From: Mesostigma viride
Taxonomy: Eukaryota > Streptophyta > Mesostigmatophyceae > Mesostigmatales > Mesostigmataceae
Assembly (NCBI GenBank): GCA_009746045.1
Contig: RPFO01000034.1
Span: forward strand, 1,961,146 to 2,025,145
DNA: 64,000 nucleotides
Reading direction: 5' to 3'
Positions 43,248 through 53,657 of this stretch are shown here, piece by piece. Numbering within the stretch: position 1 is the stretch's first letter; each line of letters starts with the position of its first letter. A program made the position numbers and the translations under genes. The notes below the pieces were generated by a model. That model ran no database searches. It was not told where the DNA came from and was given only the letters and a program-made list of their open reading frames with translations.

Positions 43248-45483
43248 TCACGGGTGTTGCATCGTCATGCGCTTGCGCAACACTGCGTACTGCGGGGCAG
43301 CCTCCCGCGCCTCCTTGGTGAGTGCATCCGCGGGATTGAGTTCATCCGCGATGTGCTGGAGACGCGTGACGCAGGAGGCCGCCTCAGCGAGTACGAGGTA
43401 ATCAACGTCCTGTGACCGCGCATAGGGATTGTCAAGGAAGGCCAAACAACTTTGTGAGTCAGTGTGCACCGTGCTAGTCCAGTGAAGAGTGAACCCACAC
43501 GAGCCAAATACCCAACCCAGCAAGTACCGCAGCCACATGCCATGTGAGATAGCTGAAACAATGCCCCGGCATTCAGCCGTGTTGGGGCTAGTGGCAATGC
43601 GGCTGTGCAAGCGCGAGTACCAATCTAACAACATGCCAGGCTGGCCCTCATTGCTGATAAAGAACAGTGCCCCCATGCGGGCCCGCACTTGGCTGACTGT
43701 GCGCGTCTCTAGATTAGCATCCGTCACTATCTCGAGGTGCACCGGCTGTGAGCAATCGAGCCCACGAAGCACAATGCCGGGCGTCATGGCCAGCTGCCGC
43801 CGAACATGAATGGACCCTAGTCCTTCCAGCACATCATCGGGCAGGCGAGCGAGCACTGCCAAATCAGGTGCCACCGTGTCCGCCAACCACCCGAGCTTGC
43901 CCTTAACCGAGGGCCCATGGGTTGCCAACAGCGGGGACGGGAGGTCGGCCAGCAGGTCAACCACATAGTTGCGGCTATCCTGCATGTGCATGACCCATTC
44001 GCCAGAACGCGAATCCCGCTGCAACGTAGACTGCACGCCGCAAAACACCACGGGTTTACCCTCCTCATGATCCACCGCCCTGCCCAGGGGAAACTTAGCC
44101 GCCACTGCAGCAAGAAACTGGGTAGCAAAGGTGCGAGGTGCCACCAGCTTGAAGTCATCGCCATGCCACACGAAGAGGGCTGGCTCGCCAGGGACGCCGG
44201 TGGGGACCACAAAGAAGTTAGGATCCGCGCGATGGTACGTGGCCCCTAAGCTCTGCAAGACCTCCTCCGCGGAAATGCGGAAGATGATGGGAGAGCTCTG
44301 CAGCCCCTCCACCCCTGTCAACAGCTCGATATACTCGCTGCCAATGGTGCCATCCTGCCAGACCACCGGGACCTTCACCACGTAGCGGGTGCCTTGCCAT
44401 GTTTGCTGCGCGACCCCAGCGTCGCTGTGGAGGAATGCCCGCTGAAAGTCACCGCACCACATCCCGTAGTCCTTGCCCGCGTTCCGCTTGCCCAAGTAGA
44501 TGACCGTCAGTAGCCGATGCGAAACATGGTTGAGCCCAGGGGTATAAAGATCCTTGGCATCCAGCGGGGAGGACCCCTTCGTCTCCGTGACCACGGGCCT
44601 TACCCGGAACACCACCGAAGAGTTGGTCTCGTCCGGCTTGTAGGTGAGCACGAACTTCAACCGCAACCGCGTGGCCCCGGCTGGCACACTCTCCAATCCT
44701 CGGTAGACCTCGCGCTCTCGCCACTGCTCCTTGGCTCGAATGAACGCGTCGCGCCACAAAGCAAACTTGAGAGGATCTTGACAGTCCAGGACAAGTTGCT
44801 CCCACGTCACAGGGCTATCCGCCGCCAGTGAGTGTGAGTGGAGGCCGAAGCTGCGCGGGTGCCAATCCTGAGGCTGAATGATGGACTGGACGAGCGGCGG
44901 TGTGGAAAACGCCGCCATCGGTAAGCGCCGCACGACGCCGGGCTGCCCGACCACCACCCCCAATGGAGCGTGGTACTCGCGAAGCGGGATGCTGCCCACC
45001 CCCGCGACTGACAGCAAGTCAGCGGACACTGAGAACCCCGGGTATGATACGAAAGGTTCGCCCAGCAAGGCCACATCCTCGTAGCCATCCACGACGTGAA
45101 ACGGCGTGTCAATGCCCAACACCAGCAGCACCACCATCCCGGTAACTTGATATGCCGAAGTGCCTGCAAAGTCGGTCACCGATTTGTACGGCGACTCTAG
45201 CACTGCATGGATACAGGGTGGCCGCCCGACGAGAGATAATAGACACGGATGCTTGCGTGTCCACAGCCACCAGCTGCCACGGTCTACACGTAGGAAACAA
45301 GGCTGACTTAACCGGCCTGACCCCCTGTGAGAGAGTTTTGACCTGAGCCACCCCTGATGCAGCTTTCGCCTGAGCACGCCATGCACAAGGCCGTGACCGT
45401 TGAAGCCAGGTCCCTAGGTGGGCGAGGCGCATGGGCAGGACCCTGACCCTCCGGCGAGGCCACGCTAGGCGGGCCTCCCACAT
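43248..45483 (-). pseudogene. pol: C1 protease, reverse transcriptase and RNase H
   Basis: Protease comes after integrase: LVAVDTQASVSIIS (DTQA for the usual DTGA) near 45270-45230, then GYEDVALLGEPF as the distal LLG element. These two halves lie in different frames with a shift near 45230. Reverse transcriptase follows (WCGDFQRAFLHSD, GVEGLQSSPIIFR, VWHGDDFKLVA). The active site is HGDD in place of YVDD. RNase H has IVTDANLETRT, SPNTAECRGI, VHTDSQSCLAFL and LNPADALTK, typical of copia. The frame from 45386 to 43248 is one uninterrupted 712-codon stretch. Confidence 0.85.
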
Positions 45484-45569
45484 TATCCGTGGCTAGCACA
45501 GGAGGTGAGTCACTACGTGCACTAGGTCCCGTCAAACCCACCCCATCCTCATCCCACCCATCCACGGGG

Positions 45570-46529
45570 TCATATTGGGGCCCAGGGGAGGGGGGGGGGT
45601 GTAGCTGTGTCTGCCCCTGGGAGCGACCCGTGGGGTACCACCTCAGATGCTACGACAGGCGCATTATCCTTCACTACCCACCCCAGTGCCCTGTTGGCTG
45701 CCAGCTCACTCTCCATGCTATCCCCTTGCTTATAGCCTGCCACCGATGCCCATGGTACCCTATACACCCGATCATTCCACTCTATGTCTATGACCCGCAG
45801 CGGCCAGTCTAACTTTGTGATGGCCCCAGGCCCCTGCATGGTGCCCCGTTTGCCGCTGGGCGAGCTCTCCTTGTGGAACATGACCAACTGCCCGACCTCA
45901 AAAGCGCTAGACAAATCAGGCAGCGTGGCATCCTTGAGCCGCAGCTTGGCGGCGGTATCCTGTAGATGCTGTTGGTATGCCTCTACTACCTCGGGTGAGT
46001 AGGTGCCCGCTGACAGCCCCCGAGGCGTGACTAGCCCAAAGCCCTTGACATCAAGCACGTGCCTATGGTTGCACACATGCATGAGCTCCTTGCACCACGC
46101 CGTCTTGACCGCGTAGGATTTGCCATGTGGGTTATCCTGTCGCTTGGCTGCCACAGTCTTGACATAGCTTACAGTGCGATCTATCATGCCCATATTGCCG
46201 TGATCCTCACGCCCCACGATGACCACGGCCTCCATCCCCGGCAAACCTTGCACACAGCGGAACTGCTGGTCTAGCATGAGCTCCACTACGGGATGAAAGA
46301 AAGCCAGGCTGATCTTGATAGCCCTGTGCAGGTCAGCCTCAAACATGTGAGGCAGCGGCTCAATGTAGGTGGCCTTGCTGAACCTATCCTTGACTATGAA
46401 ATAGGTGTCCCCCCCTTCCATGTGCATGACATCCCCCACAAGGTACCCTCGCTCCAAGGGTGGAGTCTTGGCATGCCGCCTACGCGACTTCTTCCTGATC
46501 TTGATGCAGGCAGGACACTGAGCACGCAC
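45570..46529 (-). pseudogene. int: C1 integrase, catalytic residues changed
   Basis: 319 codons. Residues CPACIKI complete the zinc finger. The core aligns well with the integrase of C2 (53658-55226). There C2 has QCDIQ, VDMQFQ and GAIERA for the catalytic D, D, E, but C1 reads MHMEG, LDQQFR and GMIDRT. The first acidic residue is thus Met and the last is Asp. On this reading the enzyme should be inactive, although the element inserted recently. The C-terminal part (VGQLVMFHKESSPSGKRG, then VYRVPWASV) is SH3-like. Confidence 0.75.
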
Positions 46530-46534
46530 ATTCT

Positions 46535-48211
46535 TCAGCTCGTTGTATAAAGGTGCCCCAACATGTGTGCCCCCTCTACCTCGGCTTGGGCCTCATGCCC
46601 GTATGCACGGTGCATCTGGTATGCTAACAGTTTCAGGGTGACAGCCTGAGGTGCAGTGGCATTGTCAGGATTCTCAACAGGTGGGGTGACTACTGGGGTA
46701 GTGACATTGGCTAACTGGGCAGCTTCAGAGGCTGCACGAAAGGCCGCCCGTGTGAGCACCTTGCCAATGTGAAGATCCACACTAGGGTGGTGTGTACCGA
46801 GAACATCTGCCCGCCCAGCATTCTCTTGCACTGTCACAACATTCCTCATAGGCCCAACCGCCCCAGTATCTAGCTGGGGTGCTGCAGTAGTGCTTGGTCG
46901 CTCGGCGTTGTACACACCCGACCTAGAAGACACCACATTGCTTAGGTCACGCATTGTAGACCCGTGCTCAGGAAGCACGTGATCCTGGCGCGACAGAGCC
47001 AGAGCAGCATCAACGGATTGCGTGAGCACATCACGGAATGAGACAGAGGATGCAGTCACGTTGCTTTTAGGAACGACGTCAGGCTCTACGACGGCCCGGT
47101 TCAGCGTGACGCATTGAGCAAAAGAAGGGGTATCGAGCGTGCTCTCACCTGACTTTCGTGCTGCCCGTCGCTCTGCCCACTCCTCGCGTGTGCCGTGGAC
47201 GACGATGCGCTTGGCCTTGCACGCCTCCACGCTGTGACCACGCAGAACGTCGTGGCACTTGCGGCAAAGGTTGTCCTCGAGCTCCAGGTCCGGGCGAACT
47301 CGGCAGTCATCCCGGACATGGCGACGTCCGAAGCAGCGCTCACAGCGTTGCTTGCGGTCAGTAGACGCCCCCTGCTGCCGCTTGGCCGGGGGATGATCAC
47401 CCTGCTTGGCGTCGCCACCATGCCCGCGCTTGCGCCCTCGCTGGCCCCCGTTGTTGCCGTGGCCGACGACCTTTTTCAGGATGGCCGTAAGCTCCGACCG
47501 CGTAATTGGAGCCTCTGCGCCTGAAGAAGAAGACGCGCCGGCATCCACCTTGCGCAGGGATGGCAGAGCAGCCGAGGCAGCCGGCTTGGACTGCGCACTC
47601 TTGAAGCATGAGATCAAATACAGCATGCCCTCGTCGAAACTGACAGCACTCTTCTTTTTGAGTTCCGTCGCTATGGTCAGATGCACATCCGACGACAGGT
47701 CGCATTTCTTGAGAAATCGATTGCACAGGAAAATGGGCTTGAGAGTATCTAGCAGCTTGTGCTTGTGCACGAAGACCTGGAAATCACGTGCAGCCCCGGG
47801 CAAATTTGCCTTATTAACTGCATAGCCCTCGAAGTCGTTGAAGGCTTGCTCGTCGGCCTCTTCCTTAGACCGCGACAAGTGGGCATCTAGACCGTTGTAA
47901 AAAACTTCCCAGGTTTGTTTGTTGTCGTCCGCAATGCGAACTAGATTGGCAATGTTTGGGTGCTTTGTTGTACTGCAGAATACTGCACGGAACTTGCCAA
48001 TCAGCTCCGAATCTTTGTCTGCGCGTCCATCGCGCAGACGCTTGAGAGCAGCTAGAAAATCTGCTGCGTCGTCCGCCGTATAGTCGGCAGGTAGATCAGC
48101 GGGCACCTCCGTTTGCTTCAGAGGGCCGCGATTCAGTGCATCGTCGGCAGCAAGCATCAAATGCTTGAACTGCTTGGCCAGTTCAGGTTGCGCCACGAGG
48201 GTTTGCATCAA
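46535..48211 (-). CDS. gag: C1 gag with two zinc knuckles, running into the integrase zinc finger
   Basis: Open frame of 558 codons. The likely ATG is at 48208; the frame is open about 40 codons farther upstream without ATG. Gag coats and packages the element RNA. Helical capsid-like region about residues 1-200 (FKHLMLAADDAL, TWEVFYNGLDAHLSRS). A basic linker then leads to CERCFGRRHVRDDC (CX2CX4HX4C) and a second knuckle CRKCHDVLRGHSVEAC. The frame ends in MHRAYGHEAQAEVEG, the His half of the integrase zinc finger. The Cys half (CPACIKIRKK) lies in the -1 frame just downstream. The gag-to-pol step is therefore either a programmed -1 shift or a mutation; I see no classic slippery heptamer. Confidence 0.8.
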   Translation of the reverse strand: MMQTLVAQPELAKQFKHLMLAADDALNRGPLKQTEVPADLPADYTADDAADFLAALKRLRDGRADKDSELIGKFRAVFCSTTKHPNIANLVRIADDNKQTWEVFYNGLDAHLSRSKEEADEQAFNDFEGYAVNKANLPGAARDFQVFVHKHKLLDTLKPIFLCNRFLKKCDLSSDVHLTIATELKKKSAVSFDEGMLYLISCFKSAQSKPAASAALPSLRKVDAGASSSSGAEAPITRSELTAILKKVVGHGNNGGQRGRKRGHGGDAKQGDHPPAKRQQGASTDRKQRCERCFGRRHVRDDCRVRPDLELEDNLCRKCHDVLRGHSVEACKAKRIVVHGTREEWAERRAARKSGESTLDTPSFAQCVTLNRAVVEPDVVPKSNVTASSVSFRDVLTQSVDAALALSRQDHVLPEHGSTMRDLSNVVSSRSGVYNAERPSTTAAPQLDTGAVGPMRNVVTVQENAGRADVLGTHHPSVDLHIGKVLTRAAFRAASEAAQLANVTTPVVTPPVENPDNATAPQAVTLKLLAYQMHRAYGHEAQAEVEGAHMLGHLYTTS

Positions 48212-48337
48212 CCTCGTGGCCTCGTCCGCACTAAAGCGTGGCAGGACGGTCCCTGCGGCCTCGCCACTTGGCGTATCTGTGTGTTCGCCCGTGCGGCTCC
48301 GTGTACCGGAATTAAGCCATCGGGATCTTTATGAATA

Positions 48338-48675
48338 CCCCGACCGGCTGAGCTATGGCGGTCGGTCACGTTGAGCTTGGGATAAGGTGAACACAGAGAA
48401 CTGCTGTCGGAGCTGGCCAACCACTGGTTTATGTCTTAGCCAGCAAAGCCTATCCGGTTAGCCGTTACCGTGGGACAAGCTAGCTGTCCGTACCGACCCG
48501 GATAAGGCCCCGGACTGGGGCCTAGATGGCGCCGGCCCTAGGCGCCGCCCTTAGACCGGTCGACCGCATCGGACCGCCGGATTATAGCCGGCGGCTTAGC
48601 GGACGCTAGCGGAAGGCGTGCGGACGGACATGGGGAACTTAGAGCCAGATCCTAGGGCTCTAGAGTTACTCAACT
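48338..48675 (-). repeat. 5' LTR of C1 (338 bp)
   Basis: Begins AGTTGAGTAAC on the minus strand. After GGTCGGGG the internal sequence TATTCATAAAG follows. No initiator-Met primer site is visible there. Confidence 0.85.
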
Positions 48676-49216
48676 GGGTCCAGCGCGGCGCGGAGCCTGT
48701 GCAGCATCATGCGCATGAAGACCTTCAGCGCGGCGCTCTGGAGGCAGACCCCCCGGTAGTTAATAACCGGGGTCAGCAGCAGAGCCCTTCTTGTACAGCA
48801 TGACGCGGATGGCCGTCTGCCACTCAGCAGGCGGAGGCTCGTCAGAAAGCAGGACACGGTTGCAGAACGCCAGCAGAAGATCCCTAACCGCCGGATCAGG
48901 TGTCTTCAGCAGCTCGGCAGAAAGGTGGTCAGCACCGACCGCCGCATCGTACCGCAGGCGAGCAAGGGCGCCGTCCAGTTCCTTCAAAGTGAAGGGGTGG
49001 ACAACGTCGTCAGTGGCAAGGCAGCCCGATCCTGCATGGCCGGGACTTGGTAGTCCGCGGCCGAGGAGGGGGGCGCTGGCGGCGGCGGGGGTCCGGCAAC
49101 CCCGCATTATATAGGCATGCATGGCTTGGCTAAATTCTGAAGGCATCATCCATGGGGGCCATTATGGGCGCACATGCGTGTGGGCCACATGCTGGGCTAA
49201 GCCTGACTAATCTACA

Positions 49217-50637
49217 CTACTGGTATATATTCCCTAGGTGCATGTCTGAGGTGGCAGGAGGGGCCTGCCATGCAGGCGGGCTTGTGGTACGATCAACGTG
49301 GATGACCGCCCCCCTCCGGTATACAGGCTTCCACCTTGCGCTCTGCCGGAGCTGAAGGTTGGTCGGCCATAGCTCGCGTCGCCGCTGTTGCTGGGCCAGG
49401 GTCAAGTCGTCGTCCAGCGTGAAGCGATTCTCCGAGCTAGAGCTTCTTGCGGAACGCCAGCTTGTCCGCCATGTACTTAAAGGTGAGGAGCACGGGTGCC
49501 GGGCCAGCCTTACCCCGCGCGCGGGGGACGGAGGCGGACAGCCGACATCCCCAGCTCACCAGTGAGTTGCATGGGGGCAAAAATGGCGCGCTTAAATGCC
49601 TCGAGAAGGCTCGTGGAGGTCTCACCTGCCGGCTGGTCGAAGTGCTTGACGATGACATTGTGGCTGCGCTTGGTGATGTCGGCCTCCTCGCGAAGGTCGA
49701 GGGCTTGTTGCTTGAGTTGTGCCGCGATGGTGGAGGTGGTGGAGGTGGTGGAGGTGGTGTGATGCTTAAGCAAGTCCGCCCAGGTGCATGGAGGGAGCAT
49801 GGCCGGCCGGGCCAGCAGGTGCCGGCTGGGCGGCGATGTCCTTCACCGCCTGGGCGGTGAGGCCGGCGGTGTCATGCAAGCACTCAAGGGCGGTGGCGGT
49901 GGCTTAAGGCGTTGGTCGAGGTCGAGGATCGAGCTGGGCTGTGATGTCGTCAGTGGAGGCGGAAATGGCAGTGGAGGTGGAGGCGGCGGTGGTGGAAATG
50001 TGAGGAAGTTCAGTAGTAGCCAGCGTGCCACCGGCCATTGCTGCTACGTCGGCAGCAAGGGGGGTCACGTGCTGCTGGAAGGCTTCCGTGAGGATGGAAC
50101 GGAGTGTGGGGGCGGAGATGGATGGAGCCCAGATCTCGCCGTCAGAGCGCTGGAGAAGGGAGTTGAGGATGGTGTGCTGGAGGCGGGGGCGGGGGGAGCC
50201 GAAAACCATGCTGACGTTGTGCCAGGCGGCAGCCGTCGGTGCAGAGGAGGCGCCCGGTGCCGTGGAGATGGAGGCACAGGTCGTAAAGCGAGGCGTAGTC
50301 CCCGTAGAAGATGCAGTGCAGAGCATCGGACAGAGACATGTTGGTCCAGTCGTGATCATCGATCGACCTGGAAACTTAGGTTGGAGCCGAAAGCGCGGTT
50401 CCGAGGGGCGTGAAGACCCTCCTGTTAAATTGTCGGCTGAGCGGGTGCGTTTAGGGTCAGGCGATGCCGATGGCGATGCAGTGAGCCCGGGAGGGTTCGG
50501 GGCGACCACCAGTGTGCGACCGTAGTGTCACCGCTGCCTGCCGGATCTGGCGTAGCTGCAGCCTCATCAGCTGCCGCATTTTCATGGGCGAGCGCATCTG
50601 CGAAACTGCGTTGCGTCGAGGAGCGTTTGCTCGTCAT
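49217..50637 (-). pseudogene. E5 ORF1, frameshifted
   Basis: Same protein as the intact 452-residue ORF1 at 22501-23859 (landmarks SLYDLCLHLH, RSHNVIVKHFDQPAGE, LPRARGKAG-like, DDDLTLAQQQRRREL). It is broken by small insertions and deletions; the ATG is kept at 50637. Several short duplications of 2-6 bases distinguish it from E4. Confidence 0.85.
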
Positions 50638-50859
50638 ATATTGCGTAATACATTCGGAAAACTATATCAGCATGTGCGTCTTAGAAAGACGAAGCGATAG
50701 TGATATTCACAGCTGAACTCGGGGCTCAAACGTGAAAGGTATGAGCTCCGCCATCAGCCATGGCTACCTCGTGGCTCGTTTGGCAGCCCCATATTGGTAA
50801 TATGAGCATAAGACCATAAGTCCTCAGTGGGCTCAGGGGAACATGGGATCGATGGAATG

Positions 50860-51479
50860 AGTTAACGTAAAGGATTTACGTTAGATGGATAGAGATTGTT
50901 ACGCTCTTTCCAACGGCACCTTGAACGCCTCATTTGGTTAAGGAACGTAAAAGTTATGACGTTTCCTAGGCTGTGCCGACAGTACCCGGCGCGCCACTGT
51001 GGGCGCGTACGGACACAGGATGTACAAGTGTCACTTTGATAGTCCGCAGGACGTTGACAGGACTTGTACAGGACTTGATGGTCAATTGATAGGTAGGCGC
51101 ACTGCATGTAGCGCGCCAGGACCTATGAGACAATTGATGCTGACTAGTGTACGGATAGGTCCACAGGACTAGCCGTATGGACAATTGATAGATCTGCGCG
51201 CCAAAGGCGTGCCAGAGTCTGTGTAATCAATTGATTGACAGTTCAGCTGTGACAGTGCAGCTGAATACTTGGACGCGTCCCTAGCAAGCTATATGAGTGA
51301 CTTGGTCACACCGGGACGCTAGTTCTTGCGTGCACGTTCTCTTGGCACTGCGACCCTGTCGTCTGTGCTGCGTGCAGTCTTGGAAGTGACGTGACTTACG
51401 TCTGTGTTTCCTGTTATTAATAAAGGCAACTTCCTGCAAGAACCATGGCGGAATTCGTGGCATTCTTACCCTCACAACT
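50860..51479 (+). repeat. 5' LTR of C2 (620 bp)
   Basis: Starts AGTTAACGTAAAGG, ends CTCACAACT. Contains short AATTGAT repeats. Followed by CGTATTACACG, with no recognisable initiator-Met primer site. Confidence 0.9.
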
Positions 51480-51503
51480 CGTATTACACGCTCTGTCAAA
51501 AAG

Positions 51504-52214
51504 ATGCCAAATTCGGAAGAATTTCGGATTCCGGACGATGAGGAAATAGCCGCTCCGCCGGCTGGTTCTTCGTCAAGACCGACGGTGCCGTCGTGGCAGC
51601 AATTGCTCGACGAAGTAACGGTCTCGCTCGACGAGCTTCATCGTCAGCAGCGTGCAGCTCACGCATTGCTCGGGGATAACCCCGAGGACCCCGATTTGCC
51701 AGCACTGGTGCCGGCAATCCGCAACCTGTTGGACCAGATTCGAAACATTTTATCGACATTTACGGTCCAGGTGCGGGGAGGTTTGCGGTCGGTGACCGAA
51801 GTCACGACTGCCATTGAGGAGTTGGACAACGTCCTCTCTTCACTCACCGGTTACCAGAGAAACCTGCAAAACTGGGCATCGCTACGCACGGGGGGCGCGC
51901 CGGCGGTGTCGACAAATTTGTTTCAGGATCTCGCGCTGTTATCGCTGCTCACTCGCGGCGTACGCAGTCGCGAGCGCCAGGTTTTAATTAACCTGGTGGC
52001 ATTTCTCGCCTCTGTGCGAGAGTGGATTCCCGCGGGGTGGGAATTATTGACGATCTTTACACATCCTCTGCGCCTCGTCGCGCGTCGGCGCGTCGCAACT
52101 TACGCGGCGGGGAGCACGCCGGTTTTAATTCATACCGGTGCAGGTCCGGAGCTGGATATGGAGGATCGTGAGTTCGTATACACGTACTGCGACTTCAGGG
52201 GCCTTGACTACTAG
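51504..52214 (+). CDS. Extra ORF between 5' LTR and gag of C2, unknown function
   Basis: 236 residues, ATG to TAG, intact, starting only 25 bases after the LTR. No family recognised. The N-terminus is acidic and disordered (EEFRIPDDEEIAAPP), the middle (residues 35-130) is predicted helical with leucine heptads (LLDEVTVSLDELHRQQRAAH, VTTAIEELDNVLSSL), and the C-terminal third is more hydrophobic (LLSLLTRGVRSRERQVLINL). Base composition is much more GC-rich than the gag-pol genes downstream, which suggests a separate origin. C1 has nothing like it at this position. It is not gag, because a gag with a zinc knuckle follows. It could be a second structural protein or captured host sequence. Confidence 0.55.
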   Translation: MPNSEEFRIPDDEEIAAPPAGSSSRPTVPSWQQLLDEVTVSLDELHRQQRAAHALLGDNPEDPDLPALVPAIRNLLDQIRNILSTFTVQVRGGLRSVTEVTTAIEELDNVLSSLTGYQRNLQNWASLRTGGAPAVSTNLFQDLALLSLLTRGVRSRERQVLINLVAFLASVREWIPAGWELLTIFTHPLRLVARRRVATYAAGSTPVLIHTGAGPELDMEDREFVYTYCDFRGLDY

Positions 52215-52217
52215 TCG

Positions 52218-52382
52218 GCCTAATTTTCTTTTGCAGTACTTGTCGACATTTTTTTGTCGAATTTCGGCGGCAATTCGCGGGGCGGCAGCGACACCGGCGC
52301 AGGCGGCAGTGGCGACACAAAAATTTTGTACATATTTTCTGCTGCTTTGTTAAGGTGTTCTTTGAATAGCTGGTAGTGCAGG
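52218..52382 (+). promoter_or_regulatory. Possible splice acceptors before C2 gag
   Basis: CTAATTTTCTTTTGCAG at 52219-52235 and TGGTAGTGCAG directly before the gag ATG at 52383 look like 3' splice sites. If used, they would remove the extra ORF and bring gag close to the cap. The donor is not identified. Confidence 0.35.
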
Positions 52383-53481
52383 ATGGCTGAGGGACGCCGT
52401 AGCAAGGGTCCAGCCAGTGGGAATAATAATGGGGGTGCTGGTAGTGGAACCGCTCACGTAGATGACGTGGGGCTTACCGGAGAGATTACCAACCTTCCTC
52501 ACAATAATAATAATGCACAAGCTATTCATGGCTTTGATCTTACCACACAGGGTCTTTTAATTGTCAATCAGTTGCAGCCTGTAACCTCAGACTCCAAGCC
52601 TAAGCAGGCTGAAGAGTTTGTGGAGGGATTGGAAGGGTTCCCTAGCTTGTACGGTGGTACAAATTACTATCAAATCTGGATAGGCAGTAGCACTTTTGGC
52701 AAGTGTACTGACCAGATTAAGGACCTAACCAGGGAGTGCAAAAAGGCCAATAAGGCCTGGGCACTGTACGTGGCTGAGCTGAAGGAGCTGCTGGAGACCA
52801 ACGAAAGAAGGTCGGCATCCATTGGCAGGACAAGTACCAAGGGTGGGAGGTCAAGGGGGACCTGATCCAGAACTTTCTCAACTATTGTAAGATGGTTGAG
52901 GAGGGCAGGGCTCACGGCTTTAATGTCGCTGATAACATAGCCCTAACCAACTGGCTCAAGGTTTCTGGGCTGGATAAGGCGACACGTGGCTCCTTAAAAG
53001 TCATGTGTGCCCCACACTCTACCCTGAAGGCCTACAAGGTCATCATTAAACAAGCTCTCGAGGCAGAGGAGCTGTTTGAGGGTGGAGTGCCAGCAGTGAA
53101 GGCTACCCAGGCAGGCGGGCGTACCCAGGGTGGCTCCAAGACGTCTGAGGCTGACCGAAGCCAAGGAGGGCGTAGGGGCAACCATACAAGCGCAAGGGAG
53201 ATCATTCACCTGATTCTGACAGGAGGTCACACTCCAAGTCGGTGTTCAGGCGGGTGGGTGGTCAGCCCAAGCAGGGCAACGCGTCTGACAATGGGGGCAG
53301 TGGCCAGGGCAAGTCCAAGATACAATGCTACCTGTGCAAGGGGTGGGGGCACATCAAGAAGGAGTGTCCCAGCTTCAAGAAGTCCCAGGGCCAGGGCAGC
53401 AACAAGAATAAGAACAACAACAAGTCCCAGGCAGGCCAGCCTTCAAAGGGCAGTCAGCAAGAAGACAACAAGGAGCAGTGA
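52383..53481 (+). pseudogene. gag: C2 gag with one zinc knuckle, frameshifted
   Basis: ATG at 52383. Capsid-like part with LTTQGLLIVNQLQPV and a following stretch that continues in another frame from about 52805 (IHWQDKYQGW, LTNWLKVSGLDKATRG). A second shift at about 53183 leads to the knuckle CYLCKGWGHIKKEC (CX2CX4HX4C) and an Asn/Lys/Gln-rich tail. No protease motif lies between the knuckle and the integrase. Confidence 0.82.
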
Positions 53482-53657
53482 CTGTCTGAGGCAACCCCTA
53501 CACACCTTAATTCACCCAAGGGGGAGGCCAGGTGCTCCAATGCAGATTTTATATCTGGGCAACAAGAGGGTGATCTCCAGGTTCAGTGTGGCCCCAGGTC
53601 ACCTGGAGAGGTACAGGTTCCTATGAAGACGTCCTTGACAGCTGATGCAGCTGTAAG

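Larger units (their letters stand above)
42523..48675 (-). mobile_element. C1: Ty1/copia-type LTR retrotransposon, unusual domain order
   Basis: 6.15 kb inserted in the L2 reverse transcriptase with target duplication GGGTC (42518-42522, 48676-48680). Removing it with one repeat restores the LINE frame exactly (ALDP joined to HLGESQMGF). Element ends are AGTT...AACT. Order on the minus strand: gag with two zinc knuckles, integrase, protease, reverse transcriptase, RNase H. LTR copies differ by about two substitutions, implying recent insertion. Confidence 0.92.
41011..49108 (-). mobile_element. L2: L-family LINE with reverse transcriptase, split by copia element C1
   Basis: Target duplication TATAGGCAT at 41002-41010 and 49109-49117. 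3' tail TAAATT-type with stem-loop 41042-41055. ORF2 is 5'-truncated. It runs from the start of the reverse transcriptase (49149-48681: LKELDGALARLRYDAAVGAD, AEWQTAIRVMLYKKGS) through the C1 insertion to 42522-41818 (MGFRRGRNTVMAVFVARRL, FVDYIKAFDTV, GCVLSPYLFI, DLIYADDTTLIA). The post-RT part is at 41803-41396 and the C-terminus PPPPKRRRRFDE ends at 41157. YADD is the active site. Small frameshifts show it is inactive. No endonuclease part is present. Confidence 0.9.
40684..50802 (-). mobile_element. E5: E-family element split by a LINE and a copia element
   Basis: Target duplication TGAGCATAA at 40675-40683 and 50803-50811. The 3' part is 40684-41001: (AATT)n tail, ACTCC/GGAGT stem-loop at 40707-40720, and the 3' untranslated region that still has the empty TTAA site. 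The 5' part is 49118-50802, with ORF1 and a 5' untranslated region containing the TACCTCGTGGCTCG word. The LINE L2 sits between TATAGGCAT repeats inside its 3' untranslated region. Confidence 0.88.

Noticed and set aside
42290-48211. Functional LINE reverse transcriptase joined across the copia insertion
   Set aside because: The joined frame is restored at the C1 site, but other small frameshifts and 5' truncation leave L2 inactive.
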